Assembly (NCBI RefSeq): GCF_900117445.1
Contig: NZ_FPEJ01000013.1
Span: forward strand, 620,001-684,000
From: Hyphomicrobium sp. NDB2Meth4
Lineage (GTDB): Bacteria; Pseudomonadota; Alphaproteobacteria; Rhizobiales; Hyphomicrobiaceae
Direction: 5' to 3'
DNA: 64,000 nt
The position numbers and the translations under genes are program-made. The number at the start of each line of letters is the position of its first letter. Within the stretch, counting starts at the first letter, position 1. The notes beneath the pieces were generated by a model that did not search any database, was not told where the DNA came from, and was given only the letters and a program-made list of their open reading frames with translations. Below are positions 28,130 to 38,840 of the stretch, piece by piece.

Positions 28130-29593
28130 ATGGGCGCCAGCGACTACGATGTCATCGTCATCGGTGCTGGACCTGGCGGTTACGTGGCCGCCATTCGCGC
28201 CGCCCAGCTCGGCTTCCGCACCGCCGTGGTCGAGCGCGCGCATCTCGGGGGCATCTGCCTCAACTGGGGATGCATCCCGACCAAAGCGCTACTGCGCTCC
28301 GCCGAAATCGTGCATCTCGTAGGCGAGGGCGAAAGCTTCGGCGTGCGCGCGGGCAAGCCTGAGATCGACGTCGCCGCAATGGTGGCCCGTTCGCGCGCCG
28401 TGTCGCGCGAACTGAACGCCGGCGTCGGGTTCCTGCTGAAGAAGAACGGCGTCGACGTGATCTGGGGCGAGGCAAAGCTGCGCGGCCGCGGTGAGATCGA
28501 CGTCGCCGCCCCGCGCGACACCGGCCGCCCCAATCCCGAGCCACCCAAAGACGCCCGCGGCCCGGGGCGCTACACCGCTTCGCACATCATCATCGCGACG
28601 GGCGCGCGTCCGCGTGCACTGCCGGGACTTGAGCCCGACGGCGAACGCATCTGGACCTACTTCGAAGCCATGTTGCCGCCGTCCCTGCCGCGTTCGCTGC
28701 TGATCGCGGGTTCGGGCGCCATCGGCATCGAGTTCGCATCCTTCTATCGCGCGCTCGGCTGCGAGGTGACCGTCGTCGAACTGCTGGAGCAGATCCTGCC
28801 CGTCGAGGACGCAGAGATCGCCGCTCTCGCCCGCAAGGCCTTCGAGAAGGAAGACATCCGCATCATCACCGGCGCCAAGGTTGCAAGCGTTGAGCGCGGC
28901 AAGGATTCCATCACGGCTGACGTCGTCACCTCGGATGGCAAGAGCGAGAAGATCGCGGCCGAGCGCATGATTTCGGCTGTTGGTGTCGTCGGCAATACCG
29001 ATGGGCTCGGCCTCGATGCGCTGGGTGTCAAACTCGACCGAGGTCTCATCGTCACCGACGGGCTAGGTCGCACTTCGGTCGCGGGCATTTACGCCATTGG
29101 CGACGTGGCCGGCGCGCCGATGCTGGCCCACAAGGCCGAGCACGAGGGCGTTGCCTGTGTCGAGGCCATCAAGGGCCTCGACGTTCACGCCCTCGACAAG
29201 CTTCGCATCCCCGGCTGCACCTATTCGCGCCCGCAGATCGCATCGGTGGGCCTCACCGAGCAGCGTGCAAAAGAAGCCGGCCGCGAGATCCGCGTCGGGC
29301 GGTTTCCCTTTCGCGCCAATGGCAAAGCGCTGGCCCTCGGCGAGCGCGACGGTCTTGTTAAAACAATCTTCGACGCAAAGACCGGCGAGTTGATCGGCGC
29401 GCACATGATCGGCGCCGAGGTCACGGAACTGATTCAGGGCTTTGTCATCGCCATGCAGCTCGAGGCGACCGAGGAGGACCTGATGCGCACCGTCTTCCCA
29501 CATCCGACCCTTTCGGAGATGATGGGAGAGAGCGCCTTGTCAGCTTGGGGCCTTGCCATTCACATTCCGCCAGCCGGGAAGGCCAGCGGCTGA
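28130..29593 (+). CDS. lpd: Dihydrolipoamide dehydrogenase (E3)
   Basis: E3 reoxidises dihydrolipoyl groups and passes electrons to NAD. The 487-residue protein has the FAD motif VIGAGPGGYVAAI, redox cysteines in GGICLNWGCIPTKAL, the NAD motif IAGSGAIGIEFASFY, and C-terminal HPTLSEMMGES with the catalytic histidine. A slightly long loop (about residues 125-145, rich in proline) precedes the IATGARPR segment. The start ATG 28130 follows GGGAGAGC. It serves PDH and other 2-oxoacid complexes. Confidence 0.96.
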   Translation: MGASDYDVIVIGAGPGGYVAAIRAAQLGFRTAVVERAHLGGICLNWGCIPTKALLRSAEIVHLVGEGESFGVRAGKPEIDVAAMVARSRAVSRELNAGVGFLLKKNGVDVIWGEAKLRGRGEIDVAAPRDTGRPNPEPPKDARGPGRYTASHIIIATGARPRALPGLEPDGERIWTYFEAMLPPSLPRSLLIAGSGAIGIEFASFYRALGCEVTVVELLEQILPVEDAEIAALARKAFEKEDIRIITGAKVASVERGKDSITADVVTSDGKSEKIAAERMISAVGVVGNTDGLGLDALGVKLDRGLIVTDGLGRTSVAGIYAIGDVAGAPMLAHKAEHEGVACVEAIKGLDVHALDKLRIPGCTYSRPQIASVGLTEQRAKEAGREIRVGRFPFRANGKALALGERDGLVKTIFDAKTGELIGAHMIGAEVTELIQGFVIAMQLEATEEDLMRTVFPHPTLSEMMGESALSAWGLAIHIPPAGKASG

Positions 29594-29615
29594 TAGGCCG
29601 CAGAGGAGATCGCTT

Positions 29616-29873
29616 ATGAACGTGGAAACCCGTGCTCTCGTCGTCTTTGCGGTCATCGGCATTCTCGCCGGCTTCCTTGCCTCTATCCTCATCGGCGGCG
29701 GTGGCGGAATCCTGCGCTACCTCATCACCGGCATCGTCGGTGCATTTGTTGGCGGCTATCTGTTCGAAGCCCTGAAGATCGATCTCGGCATCGGCAACAA
29801 GTTTCTATCCGAAGTAGTGACGGCAACTGTCGGTGCCGTCATTGTCGTCATATTGGCGCGTATCATCGCATAA
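29616..29873 (+). CDS. GlsB/YeaQ/YmgE-family small membrane protein
   Basis: The 85-residue protein has three hydrophobic glycine-rich helices (about 8-26, 32-52, 65-83), with GGGGGILRYLITGIVGAFVGGYLF as the core. That is the transglycosylase-associated (GlsB/YeaQ) pattern. Function is unknown; such proteins are often linked to stress. GAGGAGAT precedes ATG 29616. A second, related gene follows after 33 bases. Confidence 0.85.
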   Translation: MNVETRALVVFAVIGILAGFLASILIGGGGGILRYLITGIVGAFVGGYLFEALKIDLGIGNKFLSEVVTATVGAVIVVILARIIA

Positions 29874-29906
29874 GCGCCCAAGGGATTTCTCAGGGGGAAA
29901 CAGTCA

Positions 29907-30179
29907 ATGGAAAACTACTCGACCTACTTGCCGTGGATTGTCATGGCGGTGAACGGCTTGGTAGCCGGCTGGATTGCCTCCATGGTGCTGGGCGGGCGTG
30001 GCGGGTTTATTCGCGACATCTTCATCGGCATCATCGGCGCCTTCGTCGGCGGCGCTCTTGTCCAGGCCGGACTATTGAAGCTCCCCTTCCTTTATGACTG
30101 GCCCTGGTTGCACCTCATCGCCGTATCGACCATCGGCGCATTGATCATCATCGTTATCGGCCGCATTGTCGGCCGCTAG
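29907..30179 (+). CDS. GlsB/YeaQ/YmgE-family small membrane protein, second copy
   Basis: The 90-residue protein also has three hydrophobic helices with the GGRGGFIRDIFIGIIGAFVGG core seen in its neighbour. Sequence identity to the first copy is only partial, and the loop before the last helix (KLPFLYDWPWLH) differs. The pair is probably an old tandem duplication. It precedes lipA by 45 bases in the same direction. Confidence 0.85.
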   Translation: MENYSTYLPWIVMAVNGLVAGWIASMVLGGRGGFIRDIFIGIIGAFVGGALVQAGLLKLPFLYDWPWLHLIAVSTIGALIIIVIGRIVGR

Positions 30180-30224
30180 GCCCGCTGAGCGCTCGGATTT
30201 GCATGGGGCTAGCGGTGTTCTAGA

Positions 30225-31190
30225 ATGCACCGCCCTACCTCACGCAGGATTGTACCCTTGGATACCTCGCCGCCCACCGAACTGACCCCACACCAGCCTG
30301 ACGCTGCCTTGCGCCCGGCCAAGCCGTCGTGGATCAGAGTGCGGGCGCCGAGCGGTCCCGGTCTCGCCGAGACGGTGCGCGTCGTCCGCAAGAGTGGCGT
30401 TCACACGGTCTGTGAGGAGGCCGGCTGCCCCAACATCGGCGAATGCTGGTCGAAGCACCACGCCACTTTCATGATCATGGGCGACACCTGCACGCGCGCC
30501 TGCGCCTTCTGCAACGTGCGCACCGGCATGCCGCGCCCGCTCGATCCGACGGAGCCCGCCCGCGTCGCCAAGGCTGCTAGCGAGCTGGGCCTCACGCACA
30601 TCGTCGTCACCTCGGTCGACCGTGATGACCTGGCCGACGGTGGCGCCGACCATTTCGCGCGCGTGATCTACGCGCTCCGCGAGCAGTCTCCCGGGACGAC
30701 CGTCGAAGTCCTGACGCCGGACTTCATGCGCCGTCCCGACGCGCTCCCGACTGTGCTGGCCGCGCGGCCCGACGTCTTCAATCACAACCTTGAAACTGTC
30801 CCGCGCCTCTATCTGTCGATCCGACCCGGGGCGCGCTACTTCCATTCGCTGCGCCTGCTCCAACGCGCCAAGGAGATCGACCCCAACGTCTTCACCAAGT
30901 CGGGCATCATGGTCGGACTGGGCGAAGAGCGCGCCGAGATCATGCAGGTGATGGACGACATGCGCTCCGCCGGGGTCGACTTCCTCACCATCGGCCAATA
31001 CCTGCAGCCGAGCCCGAAGCACGCACCCGTCAAGCGCTTCATGCCGCCGGCAGAGTTCGAACAGTTGCGCCAGATCGCTGTCGCCAAAGGGTTCGCGCTC
31101 GTCGCCTCGAGCCCCTTCACGCGCTCGTCCTACCACGCAGGAGAGGACTTCGCGAAGCTCCAGGCCCAGCGCCGCGCGCGCAACGCTTGA
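30225..31190 (+). CDS. lipA: Lipoyl synthase
   Basis: LipA inserts two sulfur atoms into octanoyl groups on lipoyl domains using two 4Fe-4S clusters and SAM. The 321-residue protein has the auxiliary-cluster cysteines C63, C68, C74 ([12 protein letters not shown]), the SAM-cluster cysteines C89, C93, C96 (CTRACAFC), and the C-terminal RSSYHAGE segment whose serine ligates the auxiliary cluster. ATG 30225 is used; TTG 30258 with AGGA upstream is possible. Its place near pdh genes fits, since it modifies PdhB. Confidence 0.96.
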   Translation: MHRPTSRRIVPLDTSPPTELTPHQPDAALRPAKPSWIRVRAPSGPGLAETVRVVRKSGVHTVCEEAGCPNIGECWSKHHATFMIMGDTCTRACAFCNVRTGMPRPLDPTEPARVAKAASELGLTHIVVTSVDRDDLADGGADHFARVIYALREQSPGTTVEVLTPDFMRRPDALPTVLAARPDVFNHNLETVPRLYLSIRPGARYFHSLRLLQRAKEIDPNVFTKSGIMVGLGEERAEIMQVMDDMRSAGVDFLTIGQYLQPSPKHAPVKRFMPPAEFEQLRQIAVAKGFALVASSPFTRSSYHAGEDFAKLQAQRRARNA

Positions 31191-31209
31191 GGCAGGACGG
31201 AGCACGCAC

Positions 31210-31680
31210 TTGCCCACCTTCGAGACGTCGCGCCGCGTGCCATTCACCGCCGACCAAATGTTCGCCGTGGTTGCCGACGTCGAGCGCTATCCGGAATTCG
31301 TGCCCCTTTGCGAGGCGCTTTCCGTCAAGTCACGCGAGGATGGTTCGACGCACCAGGTACTCATCGCGACCATGAGTGTCGGCTACCACGCCATCCGCGA
31401 AAAATTCACCAGCCGCGTTACCTTGCGCCCCCAGCGTCACGAGATCGACGTCGAGAAAATCGACGGTCCGTTCGCGCGCCTCACCAACCGCTGGCGCTTC
31501 CGCGACGTGCCCGGCGGGTGCGAAGTGCAATTCCACATCGACTATGCGTTCGCATCCCGAATGCTCTCGATGCTGATGGGGGCCGTGTTCGACAAGGCCG
31601 TGCGCAAATACACAGACGCCTTCGAAGCCCGCGCGCGTTCGATCTACGGCAACACACAGACCAGCACACCGGCAAGCTGA
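31210..31680 (+). CDS. Coq10/RatA-type START-domain protein (ubiquinone-binding)
   Basis: The 156-residue protein has the family pattern: SRRVPFTADQMFAVVADVERYPEFVPLCEA at the N-terminus, GPFARLTNRWRFRDV in the middle, and FHIDYAFASRMLSMLMGAVFDKA near the end. Coq10 homologues bind ubiquinone and help respiration; RatA in E. coli was described as a translation inhibitor, so function is not certain. TTG 31210 has AGGACGGAG about 8 nt upstream. It follows lipA by 19 bases. Confidence 0.88.
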   Translation: MPTFETSRRVPFTADQMFAVVADVERYPEFVPLCEALSVKSREDGSTHQVLIATMSVGYHAIREKFTSRVTLRPQRHEIDVEKIDGPFARLTNRWRFRDVPGGCEVQFHIDYAFASRMLSMLMGAVFDKAVRKYTDAFEARARSIYGNTQTSTPAS

Positions 31681-31702
31681 ATAGACATCCGTCAATTCGC
31701 GT

Positions 31703-32500
31703 TTAGCGGATTGCTTTGTCGACGTTCCGTGCGCTGTCGAGGCCCAGCGCCGTTTCAAGCCCGCGCGCACCCGTTAGCACCGCACCGTCGAGGTCCGCCT
31801 CAGCAAGGTCGACGCCCGTCAGATCCGCACCCGTTAGGTCGGCACGCGACAAGTCCGTCTTGCGCAGTACCGCACCCGAAAGGTTGGCGCCGCGCAGATT
31901 GGCGAACGACAAGAGCGCGTACGTGAGGTTGGCCCGGCTGAGATTGGCGCCAGACAGGTCCGCACCCGACAGCTCCGTGCGCCAGATGTGTTCGATGAAG
32001 CCGGTGCGATTGAATGGCGCCAGCGTTGCACCGGAAAGATCGGCTCCCCGGAAGCTTGCACGATTGAATCGCCCAAAAAGGCGCGCACGAGTGAGCTTGG
32101 TGCCGACGAAGCTCGCCGCCTCGTTGCTCGGTGCCGCCAGAGTAGAAAACGTCGACGGACGCAGAAAGCTCGCATCCGAGAGATCGGCGCCATCGAACCG
32201 CGACCCGATGATCGTCACGCGATCGAGCCGCGAGCCCTTCAGTTGTGCGTTCGACAAATCTGCGCCGGTGAGGTCCGCACCGAACAGATTGCTGCTGCTC
32301 AAGTTGGCCGCTTTGAAATCAAGGCCGCTCAAATCCATCTCGCGCAGGTCATGCCCGGCAAGCTGCGGTGGCCGGCTGCGGTCGGCGTTGTAAAGCTGGC
32401 TCGTGAGGTCGCGCACGCTGATGTCGCCTGCCGATGCAGCCGTGATCGCCAGCACCAGGCAGGTGGCGATCGCCGACACCTTTGCAAGCGGACTAGTCAT
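31703..32500 (-). CDS. Secreted pentapeptide-repeat protein
   Basis: The 265-residue protein has a signal peptide (to about residue 24, AITAASAG) and then many A(D/N)LxX pentapeptides from about residue 48 to 240, forming a right-handed quadrilateral helix. The repeat run is interrupted at about 110-160 by a non-repeat insert rich in serine and phenylalanine. Its location in the periplasm argues against a gyrase-inhibitor role. Function is unknown. The start overlaps the end of pncC by 8 bases. Confidence 0.88.
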   Translation of the reverse strand: MTSPLAKVSAIATCLVLAITAASAGDISVRDLTSQLYNADRSRPPQLAGHDLREMDLSGLDFKAANLSSSNLFGADLTGADLSNAQLKGSRLDRVTIIGSRFDGADLSDASFLRPSTFSTLAAPSNEAASFVGTKLTRARLFGRFNRASFRGADLSGATLAPFNRTGFIEHIWRTELSGADLSGANLSRANLTYALLSFANLRGANLSGAVLRKTDLSRADLTGADLTGVDLAEADLDGAVLTGARGLETALGLDSARNVDKAIR

Positions 32501-33011
32501 GCGGCATGCCCGGTGTGATCGCGCCTGCCATCAACGCGATGCCTTCGCGGACGCTGGAGAGGCGAATCTCCCGCCGCCCGATATCTCCGAAGCGGCACTC
32601 TATCACCCGCGTGGGCGCGCCACGTGCGGCAACACCGAGATAAACCAGCCCCACTGGCTTCGCCGCAGTGCCGCCGTCGGGACCGGCAATCCCGGTGACC
32701 GATAGGGCAATGTGTGCGGGCGAGCGAGCGAGCGCGCCATCAGCCATTGCGCGCGCCACCTCCTCACTGACCGCGCCGTGGCGCTCGATCATTTCGGGGG
32801 GGACGCCGAGCAGATCGCTCTTGGCGGCGTTGGAGTAGGTGACGAACCCGCGCTCCACCATGCCCGATGAACCGGGCACCTCCGTAAGTAGTCCCGAGAC
32901 GAGCCCGCCAGTGCAGCTCTCAGCCGTGACAACCAACAGCGAATGGCGCTGCAACTCGGCGAGCAGCGCCTTAGCGGCATCGTATAGGTCCTGCGGGAAC
33001 AGCGTGCTCAT
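32493..33011 (-). CDS. pncC: Nicotinamide-nucleotide amidohydrolase (CinA C-terminal domain)
   Basis: PncC removes the amide from nicotinamide mononucleotide, recycling NAD. The 172-residue protein is the stand-alone CinA C-terminal domain. VVTAESCTGGLVSGLLTEVPGSS holds the catalytic serine area, then FVTYSNAAKSDLLGV and SVTGIAGPDGGTAAKPVGLV follow in family order. The N-terminal MoaB-like half of CinA is absent, as usual for this type. It shares an 8-base overlap with the pentapeptide gene downstream. Confidence 0.93.
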   Translation of the reverse strand: MSTLFPQDLYDAAKALLAELQRHSLLVVTAESCTGGLVSGLLTEVPGSSGMVERGFVTYSNAAKSDLLGVPPEMIERHGAVSEEVARAMADGALARSPAHIALSVTGIAGPDGGTAAKPVGLVYLGVAARGAPTRVIECRFGDIGRREIRLSSVREGIALMAGAITPGMPHD

Positions 33012-33117
33012 GCGCCTCGCACGGGGATATCAACGGACAAGCGAAAGGGGGCGCATAAGCACCCCCTTCAGTATAGTCCCTTGAGCGCCCGCAAGGTCAA
33101 ACGCCTCGAAAGGCGCT

Positions 33118-33633
33118 TCAGGCCGGCGCAAGCTTCTCGGCTTGATGCAGCAGGTGATCCAGCGTGCTGAGGCTCTCAGCACCCATGACCGTAAATGCCC
33201 GCTTCTGCGCATCCTGCCAGATCGGGAACGCATCCTTGAGGATGGCCTGACCCTTCGGCGTCAGATGCAGTCCGCGGCCACGACGGCCGGCCGGCGGATC
33301 CATGTTGATGTGCCCGAGCGCCAGCAGACGCTTCAGGTTGCGCGACAGCGTCGACTTCTCGATGTCGAGTTCGTGGCCGATCTCGACCGCAGTGATCGCA
33401 TCGCGCTGCGCGAGCTGTGCCAATAGCGTGTACTGGCTTGCGGTAATGCCAAGCGGGCGCATGGCGTCGTCGTAAACGCGCGTAATGATGCGCGAAAGCT
33501 GACGCACTCGCGTTGCAAGGCATGCGCTGGCGGTGGTTTCGGCGATATCAGAAATGCTAGCCGTTTCGACCGGCTTGCGCTCCAGCGTGTTGGTCATCAG
33601 GTTCATGTCGGCCCCCCGAAGGCTCGTGGTCAT
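33118..33633 (-). CDS. MarR-family transcriptional regulator
   Basis: The 171-residue protein has a winged-helix domain: RIITRVYDDAMRPLGITASQYTLLAQL, then ITAVEIGHELDIEKSTLSRNLKRL (recognition helix), then DPPAGRRGRGLHLTPKG, the wing. It binds DNA as a dimer, and ligands often release it. ATG 33633 (AAGGTGG at 4 nt) and ATG 33606 are both possible starts. Neighbours pncC and ispDF do not reveal its targets. Confidence 0.92.
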   Translation of the reverse strand: MTTSLRGADMNLMTNTLERKPVETASISDIAETTASACLATRVRQLSRIITRVYDDAMRPLGITASQYTLLAQLAQRDAITAVEIGHELDIEKSTLSRNLKRLLALGHINMDPPAGRRGRGLHLTPKGQAILKDAFPIWQDAQKRAFTVMGAESLSTLDHLLHQAEKLAPA

Positions 33634-33701
33634 ACAACCACCTTGAATCTTGATGCCGCGATTCTGTCGCAGGGGTCAAATGTACTTACGCCGCGCAGGC
33701 G

Positions 33702-34907
33702 CTAGGCGAGGCCGAGTGGCAGCAGCACCGTTGCGCTCGCCATCGCCGCAATGCCTTCGCCGCGGCCGATAAAGCCCAACTTCTCCATCGTGGTCGCTTT
33801 GATACCTATGCGCGATACGTCGATGCCGAGGATACCGGCCACCGCTGCACGCATGGCATCGCGATGCGGCCCGATCTTCGGTGCCTCGCAAAGGAACGTC
33901 ACGTCGACGTTGCTGACCCGACCGCCGAGTTTGCGCACGCGCTCGGCGGCGTCGGTGAGGAAAATATGCGAGGCCGCGCCGCGCCAGCGCTCATCGCTCG
34001 GCGGAAAGTGCTGGCCGATGTCGCCATCGCCGATAGCCCCGAGCAGCGCGTCGGTAAGTGCATGCAACCCGACGTCGGCGTCGGAATGTCCCTCGAGCTT
34101 CTGCGTATGTGGGATCTTGACGCCGCACAGCCACACGTGGTCACCGGGCGCAAAGCGGTGAACGTCGAAGCCGGTGCCGTTGCGCGGCTCGAAGGAATTC
34201 GGTGGCGCCATCAGTCGTTCTGCCAGCGCAATGTCGGCCGCGGTTGTAAGCTTCATATTGAGTGCTCCGCTGGCGATGAGCTTCACGGGCAGCCCCGCCC
34301 ATTCGGCAAGCCCCGCATCGTCGGTGAAATCGTGGCGGCCCTCGGCTGCTGCGCGCCGGTGCGCCTCTAAGATCGCTTCGAAGCGGAATGCCTGAGGGGT
34401 CTGGGCCCGCCACAGCCCCGCGCGATCCACCGTGCGGGTGATCACCGCGTCGGCGCCCGCCTGCTTCAGTGTGTCGCTGACCGGTTCGGCGGCAATCGCG
34501 GCGGGGTGCTCGGATAGAGCGGCAAGCAGCCGGCTGACAAGATCGCCGGTTAGGAATGGCCGCGCCGCGTCATGGATCAGGACATAGTCGGGCGGCGCAT
34601 CCGCGAAGGCTTCCAGTCCGGCAAGCACCGACTGCTGCCGCGTTGCCCCGCCAGCCACCGGAGGAAGCAACGCAGACTTAAAGGATGCCGCCGCTTTATC
34701 ATAAAGTTGAGCATCTTCCGGATTGTAGACGACCACGCTGCGAGCCACTTCGGGGTGCCCCTCAAATAGGCGCAGGGAGTGCGTCAGCACCGGGAGCCTA
34801 GCCAACGGGAGATATTGCTTGGGTGACTCCCCCACACCGCGCGCACGCGTCCCGCGGCCTGCCGCCACGATCACTGCCGCCGCTGTCGCCATTGTCGCAC
34901 CTGCCAT
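33702..34907 (-). CDS. ispDF: Bifunctional IspD/IspF
   Basis: This fused enzyme of the MEP isoprenoid pathway carries IspD (about 1-230; VIVAAGRGTRARGVGESPKQY, AARPFL, TPQAFR) and IspF (about 240-401; GTGFDVHRF, GHSDADVGLHALTDALLGA, DIGQHFPPSD, and the KATTMEKLGFIGRGEGIAA end). IspD makes CDP-methylerythritol, IspF the cyclodiphosphate. The fusion is typical of alphaproteobacteria. The start MAGATMATAAAV was chosen as first ATG. It runs divergently from dusB. Confidence 0.97.
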   Translation of the reverse strand: MAGATMATAAAVIVAAGRGTRARGVGESPKQYLPLARLPVLTHSLRLFEGHPEVARSVVVYNPEDAQLYDKAAASFKSALLPPVAGGATRQQSVLAGLEAFADAPPDYVLIHDAARPFLTGDLVSRLLAALSEHPAAIAAEPVSDTLKQAGADAVITRTVDRAGLWRAQTPQAFRFEAILEAHRRAAAEGRHDFTDDAGLAEWAGLPVKLIASGALNMKLTTAADIALAERLMAPPNSFEPRNGTGFDVHRFAPGDHVWLCGVKIPHTQKLEGHSDADVGLHALTDALLGAIGDGDIGQHFPPSDERWRGAASHIFLTDAAERVRKLGGRVSNVDVTFLCEAPKIGPHRDAMRAAVAGILGIDVSRIGIKATTMEKLGFIGRGEGIAAMASATVLLPLGLA

Positions 34908-34971
34908 AAATGCCCCGGCCTGCTTAGCCAGAACGGGACTTCAGGGCAATTGTGGATGGGCTTGTTCGCGC

Positions 34972-35000
34972 TTGCGAAATAGAAACTCAGACCCTATTGT
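34972..35000 (+). promoter_or_regulatory. Candidate promoter for the dusB-ntr operon
   Basis: TTGCGA (34972-34977) and TATTGT (34995-35000) are 17 bases apart, each matching four of six consensus positions. It lies about 50 bases before the dusB start in the intergenic gap shared with ispDF. Confidence 0.4.
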
Positions 35001-35050
35001 GCACAAATGAAGGGCACACATCACCACTGCCTAAATCCTGAGCATCCGGC

Positions 35051-36058
35051 ATGACGTCGATCAGCGGCGGCCTCGAAATTGGTCGCCACACCGTGCCGAA
35101 CCGGGTCCTCCTCGCCCCAATGACGGGCGTCACGGACCTGCCGTTCCGGCGCCTCGCTCATTCTCTAGGCGCTGGCCTGGTCGTCTCCGAGATGGTCGCC
35201 AGCGAAGAATTTGTGCGTGGTCGCGCCGATGTTCTGCGCCGTGCCGAAGGCCGCGAGCTCGCCCCGTTTGCTATCCAACTCGTGGGACGCGAGGCCAGCT
35301 GGATGGCGGAGGGCGCCCGCATCGCCGAGGACCTCGGTGCCGATATCATTGACATTAACATGGGCTGCCCTGCGCGCGAAGTGACGGGCAAGCTGTCCGG
35401 CAGCGCCCTGATGCGCGATCTCGACCACGCCCTGGCGCTGATCGAAGCCGTGGTCGCCGCTGTCCGGGTACCTGTCACGCTGAAGATGCGCCTCGGCTGG
35501 GACGACAAGAGCCGCAACGCGCCCGAGCTGGCCCGCCGCGCCGAGGCTGCCGGCATCAAGATGCTAACTGTGCACGGACGCACCCGCTGCCAGTTCTTCA
35601 AGGGCAGCGCCGATTGGAGCGCCGTACGCAGCGTCACCAGCGCGGTTTCGATCCCCGTCATCGTCAACGGTGACATCGCCTCCGCGGAGGATGCCGACGC
35701 AGCTCTGCAAGCCTCAGGCGCCGCCGGCGTCATGATCGGCAGAGGCGCCTATGGTGCGCCCTGGCTGCCCGGCCGTGTCGCTGCACACCTTTCCGGCGCG
35801 CCCGTTTCCGCTCCGTCCTTGCCCGAGCAGGCGGATATCGCCCGTTCGCACATCGAGGACATGCTCTCCCACTATGGCGCCGAGCACGGGCTGCGCATCG
35901 CCCGTAAGCACATCGGCTGGTATCTGGAGAAGAGCGGCCGCGCCATCGACATCGTGAAGTCGTGGCGCCGCGTGCTGTGCACCGAACGCGATCCTTCGCG
36001 TGTCATGCGCGGCCTCGCCGCCTTCTACGCCGACGAACCGCTGGAGGCTGCCGCGTGA
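35051..36058 (+). CDS. dusB: tRNA-dihydrouridine synthase B (NifR3)
   Basis: DusB reduces uridine in the tRNA D-loop using FMN and NADPH. The 335-residue protein has [35 protein letters not shown] with the catalytic cysteine, [33 protein letters not shown], and the [14 protein letters not shown] motif. NifR3 first got its name from this exact place upstream of ntrBC in Rhodobacter. It overlaps ntrB by 4 bases. Confidence 0.96.
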   Translation: MTSISGGLEIGRHTVPNRVLLAPMTGVTDLPFRRLAHSLGAGLVVSEMVASEEFVRGRADVLRRAEGRELAPFAIQLVGREASWMAEGARIAEDLGADIIDINMGCPAREVTGKLSGSALMRDLDHALALIEAVVAAVRVPVTLKMRLGWDDKSRNAPELARRAEAAGIKMLTVHGRTRCQFFKGSADWSAVRSVTSAVSIPVIVNGDIASAEDADAALQASGAAGVMIGRGAYGAPWLPGRVAAHLSGAPVSAPSLPEQADIARSHIEDMLSHYGAEHGLRIARKHIGWYLEKSGRAIDIVKSWRRVLCTERDPSRVMRGLAAFYADEPLEAAA

Positions 36059-37203
36059 CGAGAAGTGCCGCCGCTACCCGTCCGCAACTGCCGAACCGCA
36101 AGCCAGTGGAGCACGATCTGCTCCTTGCTGCCGTGCCGCATCCGATCATCGTTCTCGGCGATGATAATCGCATCGTCTACGCCAACTCGGCGGCCGAAGC
36201 CTTCCTGTCCAGCGGCATCGCGCTCCTGAAGCGCATCAAGCTCGACGAGGTCGTGGCGTTCGGCTGCCCGCTGCTCGCGCTCGTCGATCAGGTGCGGCTC
36301 TCCGGCGCCACGGTCAACGAATACGGGGTCGAGGTTTCCGGCCCGAAATTTCAGAGCCCCAAGCTCGTCGATGTCTACGGCGGCCCGATGCCCGAGCATC
36401 CGACCGACGTCGTCCTGATGCTGCAACAGCGGAACATGGCGCAGATGATCGAACGCCAACTCACCCATCGTGCAGCCGCCCGGTCAGTCTCCGGACTGGC
36501 GTCTGTTCTGGCTCACGAGATCAAAAATCCGTTGTCGGGTATCCGCGGTGCGGCCCAGCTGCTCGAGCAGAACCTCTCCGATGCCGACCGCGCGCTGACG
36601 CAGCTCATCTGCTCCGAGACAGATCGCATCCGCAATCTTGTCGACCGCATGGAAGTGTTCGGCGACGAGCGCCCGCTGCAGAAAGAGCCCGTCAACATCC
36701 ATGACGTGCTCGACCACGTCCGCCGCCTGTGCGAGTCCGGCTTCGGCCGCGGCATCCGCTTCATCGAGGACTACGATCCCTCGCTGCCGCCCGTCGCCGG
36801 CAACCGCGACAAGCTGGTTCAGGCGATCCTCAACCTCGTCAAGAACGCAGTCGAGGCCATCGGCGATAACAAGGCGCAGGGGCGCATCGTCATTCAGACC
36901 TCGTTTCGTCCCGGCGTGCGCCTCTCGGTGCAGGGATCCGATTCCCGCATCAGCCTGCCGCTGATGATCCAGATCGAGGACAATGGCTCGGGCGTCCCTG
37001 AGCACCTTAAAGAGCACTTGTTCGATCCGTTCGTCACAACCAAGCCGTACGGCACTGGCCTCGGGCTCGCGCTCGTCGCCAAGATAATCAACGACCACGG
37101 GGGGATCATCGAGCTCGATAGCGAGCCCAAGCGCACCGTCTTCCGGGTCCTGCTCCCGATGCAGGAACCTTCCACTCCGAACTCCCGCTCGAGCCCGAGG
37201 TAG
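36055..37203 (+). CDS. ntrB: Nitrogen regulation sensor histidine kinase NtrB
   Basis: NtrB is a cytosolic kinase that, under nitrogen shortage and PII control, phosphorylates NtrC. The 382-residue protein starts at GTG 36055, overlapping dusB. It has a PAS domain (about 20-115), the H-box [19 protein letters not shown], the N-box [10 protein letters not shown], and G boxes in IEDNGSGVP and GTGLGLALV. No membrane segments are seen. NtrC follows after 3 bases. Confidence 0.95.
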   Translation: MTRSAAATRPQLPNRKPVEHDLLLAAVPHPIIVLGDDNRIVYANSAAEAFLSSGIALLKRIKLDEVVAFGCPLLALVDQVRLSGATVNEYGVEVSGPKFQSPKLVDVYGGPMPEHPTDVVLMLQQRNMAQMIERQLTHRAAARSVSGLASVLAHEIKNPLSGIRGAAQLLEQNLSDADRALTQLICSETDRIRNLVDRMEVFGDERPLQKEPVNIHDVLDHVRRLCESGFGRGIRFIEDYDPSLPPVAGNRDKLVQAILNLVKNAVEAIGDNKAQGRIVIQTSFRPGVRLSVQGSDSRISLPLMIQIEDNGSGVPEHLKEHLFDPFVTTKPYGTGLGLALVAKIINDHGGIIELDSEPKRTVFRVLLPMQEPSTPNSRSSPR

Positions 37204-37206
37204 GCC

Positions 37207-38655
<1,449 letters not shown>

Positions 38656-38840
38656 TCGCGGCCCATTGTCCCCTTGAAATTCCAAAGCATTACCCGCACG
38701 CCCTTGCGCGCGGTCCGGCCCGGCGTTACCAATTCGCCACGTCGCGAAAATGTCACAGTCTGTTGCTGTGATCCCGGCCGCCGCAACTGGCGGCAGTTCC
38801 GTAACCGGCCTCCCCCGGGCCCAAGACTGAAAGCGACCCG